In this document: positions 33,453 to 44,089 of the stretch, piece by piece
Layout of the letters: the number at the start of each line of letters is the position of its first letter
How positions within the stretch are numbered: position 1 is the first letter of the stretch
Origin: Geodermatophilus sp. YIM 151500
GTDB lineage: Bacteria > Actinomycetota > Actinomycetes > Mycobacteriales > Geodermatophilaceae
Length of the DNA stretch: 64,000 nt
Direction of reading: 5' to 3'
Assembly: GCF_025716945.1 (NCBI RefSeq)
Contig: NZ_JAOVZT010000003.1
Location: 335,898-399,897, forward strand
The notes under the pieces: model-generated
Told to the model about the DNA's origin: nothing
The model's input: the letters and a program-made list of their open reading frames with translations, nothing else
Databases searched by the model: none
Position numbers and translations under genes: made by a program

Positions 33453-34508
33453 TCACGGCCGGACGAGGATCTTGACGTTCTCCTCCTTGTTGTCGACCAG
33501 CTCGCGGAAGCCCCGCTCGACGATGTCGTCGAGGCCGATGCGCCCGGTGATGAACTGGAAGGGGTCGACCCGCCCGTCGGCCACCATCGCGATCGTCGCC
33601 GGGTGGTCGTGCGCGTACGCCAGGCTGCCGAGCACCGACACCTCGCGGAAGACCAGGTCGTTCATGCTGACCGAGGCGTCGTGCCCCCAGATGGCGACGT
33701 TCACGCAGGTACCGCCCGCCCGGGTGGCGCGGATGGCCGTGCCCAGCACGGCGTCGACGCCCGCGCACTCGAAGGTGACGTCGGCCCCCCGCCCCTTGGT
33801 CAGCTCGGCGACGGCGGGGAGGACGTCGGTCTCCCGCGGGTCGAGCACGACGTCGGCGCCGGCGGTGGCCGCCTTGGCCTTGCGCGCCCCGGCCGGTTCG
33901 ACGACGAGCACCTGCTCCACACCGGCCGCCTTGAGCGCCGCGGTCGTGACCAGCCCGATCGGGCCGGCACCGAAGACGACCGCCGAGTGCTCCGGCCGGG
34001 CACCGGACAGCCGGACGGCGTGGTATGCCACCGCGAGCGGCTCGACCAGCGCCCCCACGTCGGTGCCCAGATCGCCCAGCGGGTGCACCCACCGGCGCTC
34101 GGCCACGACGTACCGGGAGAAGCCGCCGCCACCGCCGGACAACCCGACGAAGCCCAGGGTGGCGCAGACGTTGTAGCGGCCCTGGCTGCAGGCGTCGCAG
34201 CGGCCGCACACGATGTAGGGCTCCACCGCCACCCGGTCGCCGACCGACAGGCCGTCCACCCCGTTCCCGGTCTCGGCGACCACGCCGGCGAACTCGTGGC
34301 CGAGGACGACCGGCACGGTCTCCCCGGTCAACGGGTGCGGCGTCCCCGCCGGCGGCGCGAAGATCGGTCCCTCCAGGTACTCGTGCAGGTCGGTGCCGCA
34401 GATGCCGCACCACTCGACCTCGACGGCCACGGTCCCCGGGCGCACCGCCGGCTCGGGGACCTCCTCGACGCGGACGTCGCCGCGGCCGTGGAAGCGTGCT
34501 GCCTTCAC
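33453..34508 (-). CDS. Zinc-dependent medium-chain alcohol dehydrogenase (butanediol dehydrogenase-like)
   Basis: This is a 351-residue NAD-dependent dehydrogenase. The catalytic zinc ligands are C37 (CGICGTDLHEY) and H71/E72 (VVLGHEFAG). The structural zinc uses C101, C104, C107 and C115. The Rossmann motif is VVFGAGPIGL. The overall sequence recalls (R,R)-butanediol dehydrogenases (YLEGPIFAPP, ECAGVDAVLG). The GTG at 34508 has AGGAG 8 bases upstream; longer in-frame readings start in Pro/Arg-rich non-coding sequence. It lies 114 bases behind the flavin monooxygenase gene and likely acts before or after it on the same alcohol or ketone. Confidence 0.88.
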   Translation of the reverse strand: MKAARFHGRGDVRVEEVPEPAVRPGTVAVEVEWCGICGTDLHEYLEGPIFAPPAGTPHPLTGETVPVVLGHEFAGVVAETGNGVDGLSVGDRVAVEPYIVCGRCDACSQGRYNVCATLGFVGLSGGGGGFSRYVVAERRWVHPLGDLGTDVGALVEPLAVAYHAVRLSGARPEHSAVVFGAGPIGLVTTAALKAAGVEQVLVVEPAGARKAKAATAGADVVLDPRETDVLPAVAELTKGRGADVTFECAGVDAVLGTAIRATRAGGTCVNVAIWGHDASVSMNDLVFREVSVLGSLAYAHDHPATIAMVADGRVDPFQFITGRIGLDDIVERGFRELVDNKEENVKILVRP

Positions 34509-34622
34509 GACGTCAACTCCTCGTGCCGACCGCCCTGGCGGGCGGGAGCCGGCGCTGCCGGCGGGTGGGTGTGGTGCCGGGCGTGGGGACCGGCTCACCG
34601 GCCCGGCCCCCGCGCCCGGGGC

Positions 34623-36446
34623 TCAGCTGCGGTGGTGCACCTCCTGCAGGCCGTGGACCGGGGTCGGGATCCCCTCGTGCCGGGCCTTGAGCTGCAGGGC
34701 GAGGTACAGCGAATAGTGCCGCGACTGGTGCAGGTTGCCGCCGTGGAACCACAGCGCCTCCTGCTGGGTCGGCTTCCACATGTTGCGCTGCTCGCCCTCC
34801 CACGGACCCGGGTCCTTGGTGGTGTCGGACCCCAGGCCCCAGCACTTGCCGACCTTGTCCGCGACTTCCTGGCTGATCAGGTCGGCGGCCCAGCCGTTCA
34901 TCGACCCGTAGCCCGTGGCGTAGACGACGAGGTCGGCCGGCAGCACGGTGCCGTCCTCCAGGACGACGGCGTCCTCGGTGAGGTGGTCGACCCGGCCGTG
35001 GGCGAGCCCCACGTCGCCCTCGGCCACGAGGTCAGCGGCGCCCACGTCGATGTAGTAGCCCGATCCGCGGCGCAGGTACTTCATGAAGAGCCCGGAGCCG
35101 TCGTCGCCCCAGTCGAGCCAGAAGCCGGCCTTCTCCATGCGGTCGTAGAAGTCGGCGTCGCGCTGCTTCATCTGCTCGTAGAGCGGGATCTGGAACTCGT
35201 GCAGGATCCGGTACGGCAGCGACGCGAAGATCAGATCGGCCTTCTCCGTGGTCACCCCCGCCGCCAGCGCCTGCTCGCTGTAGAGGGCGCCGAGCCCGAT
35301 CTCCATGAGGCTGTCGCTCTTGACGATGTGCGTCGACGACCGCTGCACCATCGTCACGTCGGCGCCGCTCTCCCACAGCGCGCCGCAGATGTCGAAGGCG
35401 GAGTTGTTGCTGCCGATCACCACGGCCCGCTTGCCGGCGTAGGCGTCCGGACCCGGGTGGGCCGAGGAGTGGTGCTGGTCGCCGCGGAAGACGTCCTGCC
35501 CGGGGATGACCGGCACGTTCGGCTTGCCCGACATGCCGGTGGCGAGGACGACGTGCTTCGGGCGCAGGGTGAGCGGTGCCCCCTCGCGCTCGAGCTGCAC
35601 GGTCCACTCGGCGGTCGCCGGGTCGTAGGACGCGCTGGTCGCCACGGTGCTGCCCCAGTAGGGCACCTCCATGACCTTCACGTACGACTCGAGCCAGTCG
35701 CCGATCTTGTCCTTGGGCGAGAACACCGGCCAGTTGTCCGGGAACTTGAGGTAGGGCAGGTGGTCGTACCAGACCGGGTCGTGCAGGCACAGCGACTTGT
35801 ACCGGCCGCGCCACTGGTCGCCGGGCCGCGGGTGCTTGTCGATGACGAGGCTGGGCACGCCGAGCTGCCGCAGCCGCGCACCGAGCGCGATGCCGCCCTG
35901 CCCCCCACCGATGACGAGCACGTAGGGCTGCACCGCGGTGCCCAGCTCGGCCTCCTCCTTCTCCCGCCGCTCCAGCCAGGTCAGGCGGTCCCGGTTGGCG
36001 CCGTGCTCGGCGCCCATCGGTCGCGCGGGGCCGCGCGGCTCCTCGTGGCCCTTCAGCTCGTGGAGCGTGGTGAGGAAGGTCCAGGCACGCGTGTCGCCGT
36101 CCTCCTCGACCAGCCGGGCCAGGCCGCGGCCGCGGCCGACGGCGGTCTCGAAGGTGAACCAGACGGTGGTGACCCCGTCGGCCTCCTCGGGCGGCTCCTC
36201 GACGGCGAACCCGGAGGGGTCGGTGCGGTCGAGGGTGGCGGTCAGCAGCTCGGTGACGCCGTGCCGGTCCTCGACCGTGGAGATGTTCCAGCTGAAGGCG
36301 ATCAGGTCGCGCCAGAAGCTCGTCGCGGCGAACATGCCGGCCGCCCGCTCGACGTCCCGGCCGCGCAGGGCCTCCTCGAAGTCGGACAGCCAGTTCTCGG
36401 CCCGCTGTGCGGGCGTGGTCGCGGGGGCGTCCAGCGTCTGCGTCAT
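34623..36446 (-). CDS. Flavin-containing monooxygenase with an N-terminal SnoaL/NTF2-like domain
   Basis: This is a 607-residue protein. Residues 15-150 form an NTF2/SnoaL-like domain (ENWLSDFEEALRGRD, SWNISTVEDRHGVTE). From about 175 comes the FAD fold (VLVIGGGQGGIALGARL) and from about 340 the NADPH fold (AVVIGSNNSAFDICGAL). The linker FRGDQHHSSAH is related to the FMO and Baeyer-Villiger fingerprint FxGxxxH but not identical to either. It should insert one oxygen into a ketone, amine or similar compound. ATG 36446 follows GGGAGG. The unit monooxygenase-dehydrogenase-carrier is divergent from a GAF regulator, as in several ketone or alcohol degradation loci. The substrate is unknown. Confidence 0.85.
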   Translation of the reverse strand: MTQTLDAPATTPAQRAENWLSDFEEALRGRDVERAAGMFAATSFWRDLIAFSWNISTVEDRHGVTELLTATLDRTDPSGFAVEEPPEEADGVTTVWFTFETAVGRGRGLARLVEEDGDTRAWTFLTTLHELKGHEEPRGPARPMGAEHGANRDRLTWLERREKEEAELGTAVQPYVLVIGGGQGGIALGARLRQLGVPSLVIDKHPRPGDQWRGRYKSLCLHDPVWYDHLPYLKFPDNWPVFSPKDKIGDWLESYVKVMEVPYWGSTVATSASYDPATAEWTVQLEREGAPLTLRPKHVVLATGMSGKPNVPVIPGQDVFRGDQHHSSAHPGPDAYAGKRAVVIGSNNSAFDICGALWESGADVTMVQRSSTHIVKSDSLMEIGLGALYSEQALAAGVTTEKADLIFASLPYRILHEFQIPLYEQMKQRDADFYDRMEKAGFWLDWGDDGSGLFMKYLRRGSGYYIDVGAADLVAEGDVGLAHGRVDHLTEDAVVLEDGTVLPADLVVYATGYGSMNGWAADLISQEVADKVGKCWGLGSDTTKDPGPWEGEQRNMWKPTQQEALWFHGGNLHQSRHYSLYLALQLKARHEGIPTPVHGLQEVHHRS

Positions 36447-36478
36447 GGTGTTCCTCCCGCCCCGCCGCGTCGCCACGG

Positions 36479-36567
36479 CGGGATGTCGGAGTGCCGGGAT
36501 GTCGTGGTGTGATGGGGAGCACAGCGCAGCGGTGCCGGGCGCGGAAGCGTTGCAGCGTGTTGCACGC
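36479..36567. promoter_or_regulatory. Repeats in the divergent control region of the monooxygenase operon
   Basis: CGGGATGTCG occurs at 36479-36488 and 36495-36504 (16-base period). GTTGCA occurs at 36549-36554 and 36559-36564, exactly one helical turn apart. The second lies inside the palindrome GCGTG-TTG-CACGC (36555-36567). These are likely binding sites for the adjacent GAF-domain regulator or for polymerase positioning. Confidence 0.5.
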
Positions 36568-36589
36568 CGGGTCGCCGGAAGGGGTGGAC

Positions 36590-37786
36590 GTGGCCGGTTT
36601 CTCCGCGATCGCGCCCGGGACCGACCTCTCGCAGCACGCGCGCGTGCTCCTGCGGGTGCACGACGCCGTCCTGGGGGGAGCTCGTCCCCCCGTTCCCCCG
36701 CGGCGGGTGGTCCAGCGGTCGTGGTCCCGCGTGCTCGGGCTCGGGCTGGACGCCTCGCGACGCGGCCCCCGGGACCCGCTGCCGTTCGTCGAGGTGGAAC
36801 AGCGGCGGCAGCGGTCGGCGCTGTCGCTGGTCGTCGACGAACTGCGGCAGGTGCTGGTCAGCGCGGCCGACGCCGCGCAGTTCCTCGTCGTGGTCACCGA
36901 CGCCGACGGGGTCATCCTCTGGCGCGAGGGGTCGGCGGCCGTGCGGCTGCGGGCCGACCGGCTGGGCTTCACCGAGGGCGCGCTGTGGACCGAGGCCGCG
37001 GTCGGCACCAACGCCATCGGGACGGCGCTGGCCGAGGCCGCGCCGGTGCAGCTGTTCTCGGCCGAGCACTTCGAGCAGGCCCAGCACCCCTGGTACTGCA
37101 CGGCCGCCCCGGTCCACCACCCGGTCACCGGCGAGCTGCTCGGCATCGTCGACGTGAGCGGCCCGGCGCTGACCCTCCACCCGGTCATCGGCACACTCGT
37201 CGAGGCCGCGGTCCGGCTGGCCGAGGACCGGCTGCGGCGCGCGCACGAGCGGCACCTGGCGCGGCTCCGGGACCGGGCCCGGCCCGTGCTCGCCGCGGCC
37301 CGGGGGCCGCTGCTGCTCGTCGACGACGACGGCTGGGTGGCCCACCGATCCGGCGTCGACGTGCGCACCCGGGTCGCGGCCCCGCGCGCCGACCGGGTCA
37401 TGTCCGTCCCGGGCCTGGGCCTGTGCATCCCCGAGCGGCTGGACGAGGGGTGGCTGGTCCGCCCCCGCGCGGCCCGGTCGACCGTCACCGCGGAGCTGCA
37501 CGTCGGCGACGTGCCGGTGCTGCACGTGCGGTCGGACGCCGAACCGTGGCGGACGACGCTGACCCGGCGGCACGCGCAGATCCTGGAGCTGCTCCAGCGG
37601 GCCGGCCGGGCCGGCGTGAGCGCTCCCCAGCTCAGCACCGCCCTGTTCGGCGACGAGGAGCACTGCGTGACGGTGCGCGCGGAGATCTCCCGGCTGCGCC
37701 GGCTGGTCGGCGCCCTGCTGACCGCCAGCCCCTACCGGCTCGCCGACGGCGTCACGCTCACCGTGGTCGGGTCCGCCGGCCCCTGA
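36590..37786 (+). CDS. GAF-domain transcriptional regulator (acetoin/glycerol regulator-like, no AAA domain)
   Basis: This is a 398-residue protein. Residues 70-220 form a GAF sensor in the style of DhaR/AcoR proteins (FLVVVTDADGVILWREG, LWTEAAVGTNAIGTAL, HPWYCTAAPVHHPVTG). The C-terminal 75 residues (RRHAQILELLQRAG, VSAPQLSTALFG, VRAEISRLRRLVG) look like a winged helix. The sigma-54 activating ATPase domain of AcoR is absent, as in many actinobacterial homologues. I start it at GTG 36590 behind GGAAGGGG. A longer reading from 36407 would run through the repeats. It is divergent from the monooxygenase-dehydrogenase-MFS unit, which it probably activates. Confidence 0.83.
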   Translation: MAGFSAIAPGTDLSQHARVLLRVHDAVLGGARPPVPPRRVVQRSWSRVLGLGLDASRRGPRDPLPFVEVEQRRQRSALSLVVDELRQVLVSAADAAQFLVVVTDADGVILWREGSAAVRLRADRLGFTEGALWTEAAVGTNAIGTALAEAAPVQLFSAEHFEQAQHPWYCTAAPVHHPVTGELLGIVDVSGPALTLHPVIGTLVEAAVRLAEDRLRRAHERHLARLRDRARPVLAAARGPLLLVDDDGWVAHRSGVDVRTRVAAPRADRVMSVPGLGLCIPERLDEGWLVRPRAARSTVTAELHVGDVPVLHVRSDAEPWRTTLTRRHAQILELLQRAGRAGVSAPQLSTALFGDEEHCVTVRAEISRLRRLVGALLTASPYRLADGVTLTVVGSAGP

Positions 37787-37843
37787 CGTCTGCGAGATGC
37801 TGCGCGCGAGGGTCGAGCGCGTCACCGGCGAGGAGGAGGGTCC

Positions 37844-39490
<1,647 letters not shown>

Positions 39491-39502
39491 TCGCCGCGGT
39501 CG

Positions 39503-39523
39503 GGCCGTCCGCGATCGACGGCC
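39503..39523. terminator. Hairpin between convergent pgi and LMF-type gene
   Basis: GGCCGTC (39503-39509) and GACGGCC (39517-39523) form a perfect 7-bp stem with a 7-base loop in the 43-base gap between convergent genes. There is no U run, as is common in actinobacteria. It could serve both directions. Confidence 0.5.
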
Positions 39524-39533
39524 GCCCCGTCGC

Positions 39534-40982
39534 TCAGCGGGACGGGGTGCGCAGCCGGTCGAGCGACACCGGGTCCACCAGGACGGCGACCGGCGCGCGC
39601 GACCACCACGCCCCCGTCGCCCGGCGCTCCTGCCTCGTCGTGAACCGGTAGCGGAACAGCCGCAGCCGCACGAACGCCGGCGGCGACCCCGGCGGGAACG
39701 GCGAGCGGCGCAGCAGCCGCAGCGTCGCCGGGTCGCCCTCCAGCAGCAGCCGGAGGAAGGCCGGCAGCCAGCGGCCGCCGTAGCCGGGGTCGATCGCGAC
39801 GAACCACATGAGCCAGTCCAGACGCAGGTGGTACGGCGCGACCTGGGGCGGCCGGCGGCGCACGTCGCCCGGCTTGCCGCGGAATTCGTACTCCTGCCAG
39901 ACGGCCTCCGGCCCGGCGGCCGGGTCGTCGGTGCCCTCGACGACCACCTCGTATCGGGTGCGGGTCACCGAGCCGAAGGCGCCGTAGGTGTTCACCAGGT
40001 GCAAGGGGTCGAAGCTGGCGTTCATCAGCTGGTTCCGCGACACGAGGTTCCGCGCGGGCCGCCAGCTCAGCGCGAGCAGCCCGGCGGTCACCACGACCAC
40101 GAGCACGGCGTGCCAGGTCGGCGGCGCCGCCAGATCCGCCGGCGGGTCGACCGGCAGCACCGCGGCCCACACCCGGCCGTCGACGGCCGACGTCGCGAGG
40201 ACGAGGGCGAGCCAGTTGAGCCAGGAGAAGTTGCCGCTGAGCACCAGGTAGGCCTGCGTCGCGATCACGACGAGCGCCGCGACCGTCGCCACCGGCTGCG
40301 GCAGCAGCAGGCCCCACACCACGACCAGCTGGGTGGCGTGGTTGCCCAGCGTCTCCACGGTGTGCCACCGCGGCGGCAGGTGGTGGAACCACCAGCTGGC
40401 CGGGTTGGGCATCGGCTGGGTCTCGTGGTGGTAGCGCAGGCAGGTGAGGTCGCGCCAGCACCGGTCGCCGCGCAGCTTGATCAGGCCGGCGCCGAACTCC
40501 AGCCGGAACAGCAACCAGCGCAGCAGCCACAGCACCAGGACGGGCGGGGCGACGTCGGCCGGCCCCAGCCAGATGGCCAGGAAGCCCGCCTCGAGCAGCA
40601 GCGACTCCCAGCCGAAGCCGTACCAGGTCTGCCCCACGTTCACGATCGACAGGTACAGCGCCCACAACAGGGCCCAGACCGCGATCCAGGCCTCCAGCGG
40701 CGCCCGGTCGACCAGGCCGGCGAGAGCGGCCGCCGAACCGGCGATGCCCACCCAGCAGACGCCGGCGAAGAACCGGTCCGACCAGTGCAGGTGGAACAGG
40801 CTCGGCGCCCTGCGGAACGGCGTCCGGGCCAGGTGGTCCGGCACGGGCAGCATCCCGGCCGTACCGACCAGCGGCCGGAACTGGCGCAGCGCGACCACGA
40901 ACGCGATGAGGTAGGTCAGCGCCAGACCGCGGGTGAACACCAGCCGGCTCGCCCAGTAGCCAGGGTCGGAGAGCCAGTCCAC
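39534..40982 (-). CDS. Lipase maturation factor family membrane protein
   Basis: This is a 482-residue polytopic membrane protein. The N-terminal half carries about seven membrane segments (GLALTYLIAFVVAL, WIAVWALLWALYLSIV). Signature stretches are QTWYGFGWESLLLEAGFLA, FRLEFGAGLIKLRGD, CLRYHHETQPMPNP and NASFDPLHLVNTYGAFG. They match the lipase maturation factor (LMF1-like) family, whose animal members help fold lipases in the endoplasmic reticulum. The bacterial role is unknown. The start is a GTG at 40982 (DWLSDPGYWASRL follows) without a clear Shine-Dalgarno. Confidence 0.88.
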   Translation of the reverse strand: MDWLSDPGYWASRLVFTRGLALTYLIAFVVALRQFRPLVGTAGMLPVPDHLARTPFRRAPSLFHLHWSDRFFAGVCWVGIAGSAAALAGLVDRAPLEAWIAVWALLWALYLSIVNVGQTWYGFGWESLLLEAGFLAIWLGPADVAPPVLVLWLLRWLLFRLEFGAGLIKLRGDRCWRDLTCLRYHHETQPMPNPASWWFHHLPPRWHTVETLGNHATQLVVVWGLLLPQPVATVAALVVIATQAYLVLSGNFSWLNWLALVLATSAVDGRVWAAVLPVDPPADLAAPPTWHAVLVVVVTAGLLALSWRPARNLVSRNQLMNASFDPLHLVNTYGAFGSVTRTRYEVVVEGTDDPAAGPEAVWQEYEFRGKPGDVRRRPPQVAPYHLRLDWLMWFVAIDPGYGGRWLPAFLRLLLEGDPATLRLLRRSPFPPGSPPAFVRLRLFRYRFTTRQERRATGAWWSRAPVAVLVDPVSLDRLRTPSR

Positions 40983-41095
40983 GTCCCCCTCCCGGGGCGG
41001 TCCGGGGCACCGGGCCCCGGCACGGCGACGTCCGCCGGACCCCCTGGACTACCCGGCCGACCGCCAGGCGTACCGACGGGCCGGCCTGCTCGTGG

Positions 41096-41830
41096 TCAGC
41101 GCAGCGACCAGCGCACCTCGGCGGTCACCGTCACCGTCGCCGACCCGGGGGCGAGCGGCAGCGCCTCGCCGCCGGCGGCGTCCCCGGCGGGCAGGGGCTC
41201 GGGGCCGGACGGCGAGCGCCGCTCGCGCACCTCCAGGACGTCACCGAGCTCCCGGCCGGCCAGGGCCGCGTACTGCTCGGCCGTCCGCCGGGCGGCCGCG
41301 AACGCCTCCGCCCGCGCCTGCTCCCGAAGAGCCGCGGAATCCTCGAGCGCGTAGGTGAGGCCGTGCACGCGGGCGGCGTCGCCCCCGGCCTCCACCACCG
41401 CGGTGATCGTCCCGCCGGCCCCGCTCAGGTCGCGCAGCGTGACGTCGAGGTCGTGCCGCGCGGTGTACCCGGTGACGCTCTGCCCGTCGCCCCCGTAGGT
41501 GGGGTGGACGGAGACGTTCACCGTGCGGACGTCGCGGTCGGGCACGTCCTCCGTCCGCAGCGCCTCCAGCAGGCGGCGGGCGGCGTCGTCCGCCGTCGCG
41601 AGTGCCTCGTCGACGGTGCCGGCCGTCGTCTCGACGCCGAGGGTGACCCGGAGGAGGTCCGGCGTGCCCGTGGCCGTGCCGACGCCCTCGACCTGCACGC
41701 TCGCGGCGGCCGCGGGCTCGGCGGGCGCCGCGCGCACCGGTCCCGGCGCGTCGGCGAGCGTGTAGACCAGGACCGCACCCACGACGGTGACCGCGGCCAG
41801 CAACGGCGGAAGGGAGCGGCGAGCGGGCAC
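41096..41830 (-). CDS. Exported SIMPL-domain protein
   Basis: This 244-residue protein has an N-terminal signal or anchor (RRSLPPLLAAVTVVGAVLVY) and the SIMPL (DUF541) fold: SVQVEGVGTATGTPD, the TTAGTVDEAL region, GYTARHDLDVTLRD and VTVTAEVRWSL at the end. SIMPL proteins are periplasmic or surface proteins that form oligomers, with stress-related roles in some species. The GTG at 41830 has GGAGG closely upstream. It precedes the LMF-type gene on the same strand by 113 bases, which may or may not mean one transcript. Confidence 0.88.
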   Translation of the reverse strand: MPARRSLPPLLAAVTVVGAVLVYTLADAPGPVRAAPAEPAAAASVQVEGVGTATGTPDLLRVTLGVETTAGTVDEALATADDAARRLLEALRTEDVPDRDVRTVNVSVHPTYGGDGQSVTGYTARHDLDVTLRDLSGAGGTITAVVEAGGDAARVHGLTYALEDSAALREQARAEAFAAARRTAEQYAALAGRELGDVLEVRERRSPSGPEPLPAGDAAGGEALPLAPGSATVTVTAEVRWSLR

Positions 41831-42032
41831 GGGGGCCTCCGTCCGACGGCGTGTGCTGGGAAACGCCTGGTCGGCGGGCCGGGTTCCGGTCCCGGGTCAC
41901 GACTCGGCCACGGACGCCTCGCGCAGCGGGGATGCGGTCAGCGGCCGTCGAGGACGTAGAGCCCCGGCCGAGATCGGGCCGCGCTCCCGATCGCCCCGGC
42001 CGACCCTCCGCCGGGGGCGACCGCACGCCCCC

Positions 42033-42059
42033 GTGACCAGGACCACCGCCCTGTGACCA
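42033..42059 (+). repeat. GTGACCA direct repeat with 20-base period
   Basis: GTGACCA occurs at 42033-42039 and 42053-42059. The surrounding bases are also alike (GTGACCAGGACCACC and GTGACCAAGACACC). A 20-base spacing puts both on the same DNA face, about 70 bases before the small ORF at 42130, as expected of a dimeric regulator site. Confidence 0.5.
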
Positions 42060-42129
42060 AGACACCACTCGGGTTGCCGACCCGGTGCCGGCGTCGGCGG
42101 GAGACTGGAGAGGGAGAAAGGAGGAACCC

Positions 42130-42273
42130 ATGGACACGCTGATGATCGAGCTCCACGAGCACTACGTGCACGCCGTCAACGAGGCCGTCGCCGAGGACCG
42201 GATGGACCGGGTCGAGGAGTTGAGCGACCAGTACCTCGAGGAGGCGCTGCAGCTCATCCTGGCCACCGCCTGA
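42130..42273 (+). CDS. Small acidic helical protein, 47 residues, unknown
   Basis: The start MDTLMIELHEHYV, EAVAEDRMDRVEEL and QYLEEALQLIL give an acidic, amphipathic helical protein with no known domain that I recognise. The ribosome site is excellent (AAAGGAGG at 42117-42124, 5 bases before the ATG), and phased direct repeats lie upstream. Both argue that it is truly expressed. It is a single gene between the SIMPL protein (divergent) and dhaK, 173 bases from the latter. It may be a small regulator or a binding partner. No function is assigned. Confidence 0.7.
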   Translation: MDTLMIELHEHYVHAVNEAVAEDRMDRVEELSDQYLEEALQLILATA

Positions 42274-42446
42274 GCGGGCGGCCACCCGCGACCGGCCCCG
42301 CCCATCCCACCGGTGCGACGCGGCCGGCGCCCCGACCGCACCCGCCCGCACGTCCTGGCAGCCGGGGGCCGCTTGTGCGCCGCGGTGGCCGCCCATAGCC
42401 TCCTGCCGTCCCCCCGCCCCGCGCACGGGAACGCCTGAGGCTCGCG

Positions 42447-43448
42447 ATGAAGAAGCTCGTCAACGATCCCGCCGACGTCGTCGCCGACGCGCTGCGCGGG
42501 CTGGCCGCGGCCCACCGGGAGCTGCGCGTCGCCCACGCCGACCGGGTGGTGTTCCGCGCCGAGGCCCCGGTGCGGGGCAAGGTGGGCCTGGTCTCCGGCG
42601 GCGGCTCCGGGCACGAGCCGATGCACGCGGGGTTCGTCGGGCGGGGCATGCTCGACGCGGCCTGCGCGGGCGAGGTGTTCACCTCGCCGGTCCCCGACCA
42701 GGTGGTGGCCGCGACCCGGGGCGTCGACGGCGGCGCCGGGGTGCTGCACGTCGTGAAGAACTACACCGGCGATGTCATGAACTTCGAGATGGCCGCCGAG
42801 CTGGTGGCCGCGGAGTCCGACACCGAGGTGGTCGCCGTCGTCACCGACGACGACGTCGCCGTCCAGGACAGCCTGTACACCGCCGGCCGGCGCGGTGTCG
42901 GCGTCACCGTCCTCGTGGAGAAGCTCGCCGGCGCCGCGGCCGAGGAGGGCAGGCCGCTGGCCGAGGTCGCCGAGATCGCCCGCCGGGTCAACGGCAACGG
43001 GCGCAGCATGGGCCTCGCGCTGACCTCCTGCACGGTGCCCGCCGCCGGCCGGCCGACGTTCGACCTGCCCGACGACGAGATGGAGGTCGGCATCGGCATC
43101 CACGGCGAGCCCGGCCGGCGCCGCGTGCCGCTGGCCCCGGCCCGGGAGATCGCCGAGATGCTGGTCGAACCGGTGCTCGCCGACCTCGACTTCACCGGCG
43201 GCGACGGGGTCATCGCCTTCGTCAACGGCATGGGCGGCACCCCGCTGCTCGAGCTCTACCTCATGTACGCCGAAGTGGCCGCCGTCCTGGACAAGGCCGG
43301 CATCGGCATCGCCCGCAACCTCGTCGGCTCCTACATGACCAGCCTCGACATGGCCGGCTGCTCGGTGACCCTCGTCCGGGCCGACGACGAGCTGCTGCGG
43401 CTCTGGGACGCCCCGGTGCGCACCCCCGCCCTGCGCTGGGGCGCCTGA
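42447..43448 (+). CDS. dhaK: Dihydroxyacetone kinase subunit DhaK (substrate-binding)
   Basis: This 333-residue subunit binds dihydroxyacetone covalently as a hemiaminal. The Escherichia coli active-site residues are conserved at nearly the same numbers: H56 in [11 protein letters not shown]109 in [12 protein letters not shown] and H219 in GIGIHGEPG. It is the first gene of dhaK-dhaL-dhaM, with dhaL starting 2 bases after its stop. The ATG at 42447 has a GAGG-type ribosome site. The product, dihydroxyacetone phosphate, joins glycolysis and meets the GpsA/Pgi steps also found in this window. Confidence 0.95.
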   Translation: MKKLVNDPADVVADALRGLAAAHRELRVAHADRVVFRAEAPVRGKVGLVSGGGSGHEPMHAGFVGRGMLDAACAGEVFTSPVPDQVVAATRGVDGGAGVLHVVKNYTGDVMNFEMAAELVAAESDTEVVAVVTDDDVAVQDSLYTAGRRGVGVTVLVEKLAGAAAEEGRPLAEVAEIARRVNGNGRSMGLALTSCTVPAAGRPTFDLPDDEMEVGIGIHGEPGRRRVPLAPAREIAEMLVEPVLADLDFTGGDGVIAFVNGMGGTPLLELYLMYAEVAAVLDKAGIGIARNLVGSYMTSLDMAGCSVTLVRADDELLRLWDAPVRTPALRWGA

Positions 43449-43450
43449 CC

Positions 43451-44086
43451 GTGGCCGACGCGGTCGACGCCGCCGGCCTGACCGCCTGGGTGCAGGAGTT
43501 CGCCCGGCTCGTGCGCGAGCAGCGCGACGTGCTCACCGAGCTCGACGCGGCGATCGGCGACGCCGACCACGGCGCCAACCTCGACCGCGGCCTGACCGCG
43601 GTGGTGTCCGCGCTCGACGCCGACCCGGCGGCCGATCCCGCCGCCGTCCTGAAGACGGTCGCCACGACGCTGATCCGCACGGTCGGCGGCGCGAGCGGTC
43701 CGCTGTACGGGACCTTCTTCCTGCGCGCCTCGGGGACCCTCGGCGGCGGTGACGGCGCCGCCCTGGCCGCCGCGCTGCGGGCCGGGCTCGACGGCGTCGC
43801 GGCCCGCGGCAAGGCCGGACCGGGTGACAAGACGATGCTCGACGCGCTGGCGCCGGCCTGCGACGCGCTCGACGAGGCGCTCGCCGACGGCCGGCCGCTC
43901 GACGAGGCGCTGCGGGCCGCCGCGGAGGCGGCCGCGGGCGGCCGGGACGCGACCGTGCCGATGGTCGCCCGCAAGGGCCGGGCCAGCTACCTCGGCGAGC
44001 GCAGCGCCGGACACCAGGACCCCGGTGCCACGTCGGCGGCGCTGATGCTCCAAGCTGCCGCGACCGCGCTGACCGGCCGGGGCTGA
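43451..44086 (+). CDS. dhaL: Dihydroxyacetone kinase subunit DhaL (ADP-binding)
   Basis: This 211-residue helical-barrel subunit carries bound ADP that passes a phosphate to dihydroxyacetone. The magnesium-binding aspartates lie in LDAAIGDADHGANLDRG (D32, D37, D39). GGASGPLYGTFF and ARKGRASYLGERS are further family motifs. The GTG at 43451 follows the dhaK stop by 2 bases and the next gene starts 3 bases after its own stop, so expression is coupled. Length and motifs are complete. Confidence 0.95.
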   Translation: MADAVDAAGLTAWVQEFARLVREQRDVLTELDAAIGDADHGANLDRGLTAVVSALDADPAADPAAVLKTVATTLIRTVGGASGPLYGTFFLRASGTLGGGDGAALAAALRAGLDGVAARGKAGPGDKTMLDALAPACDALDEALADGRPLDEALRAAAEAAAGGRDATVPMVARKGRASYLGERSAGHQDPGATSAALMLQAAATALTGRG

Positions 44087-44089
44087 GCC

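Noticed and set aside
36407-36589. N-terminal extension of the GAF regulator to 36407
   Set aside because: The stretch contains the phased repeats of the divergent control region and overlaps the start of the monooxygenase gene. A GTG with a good ribosome site lies at 36590.
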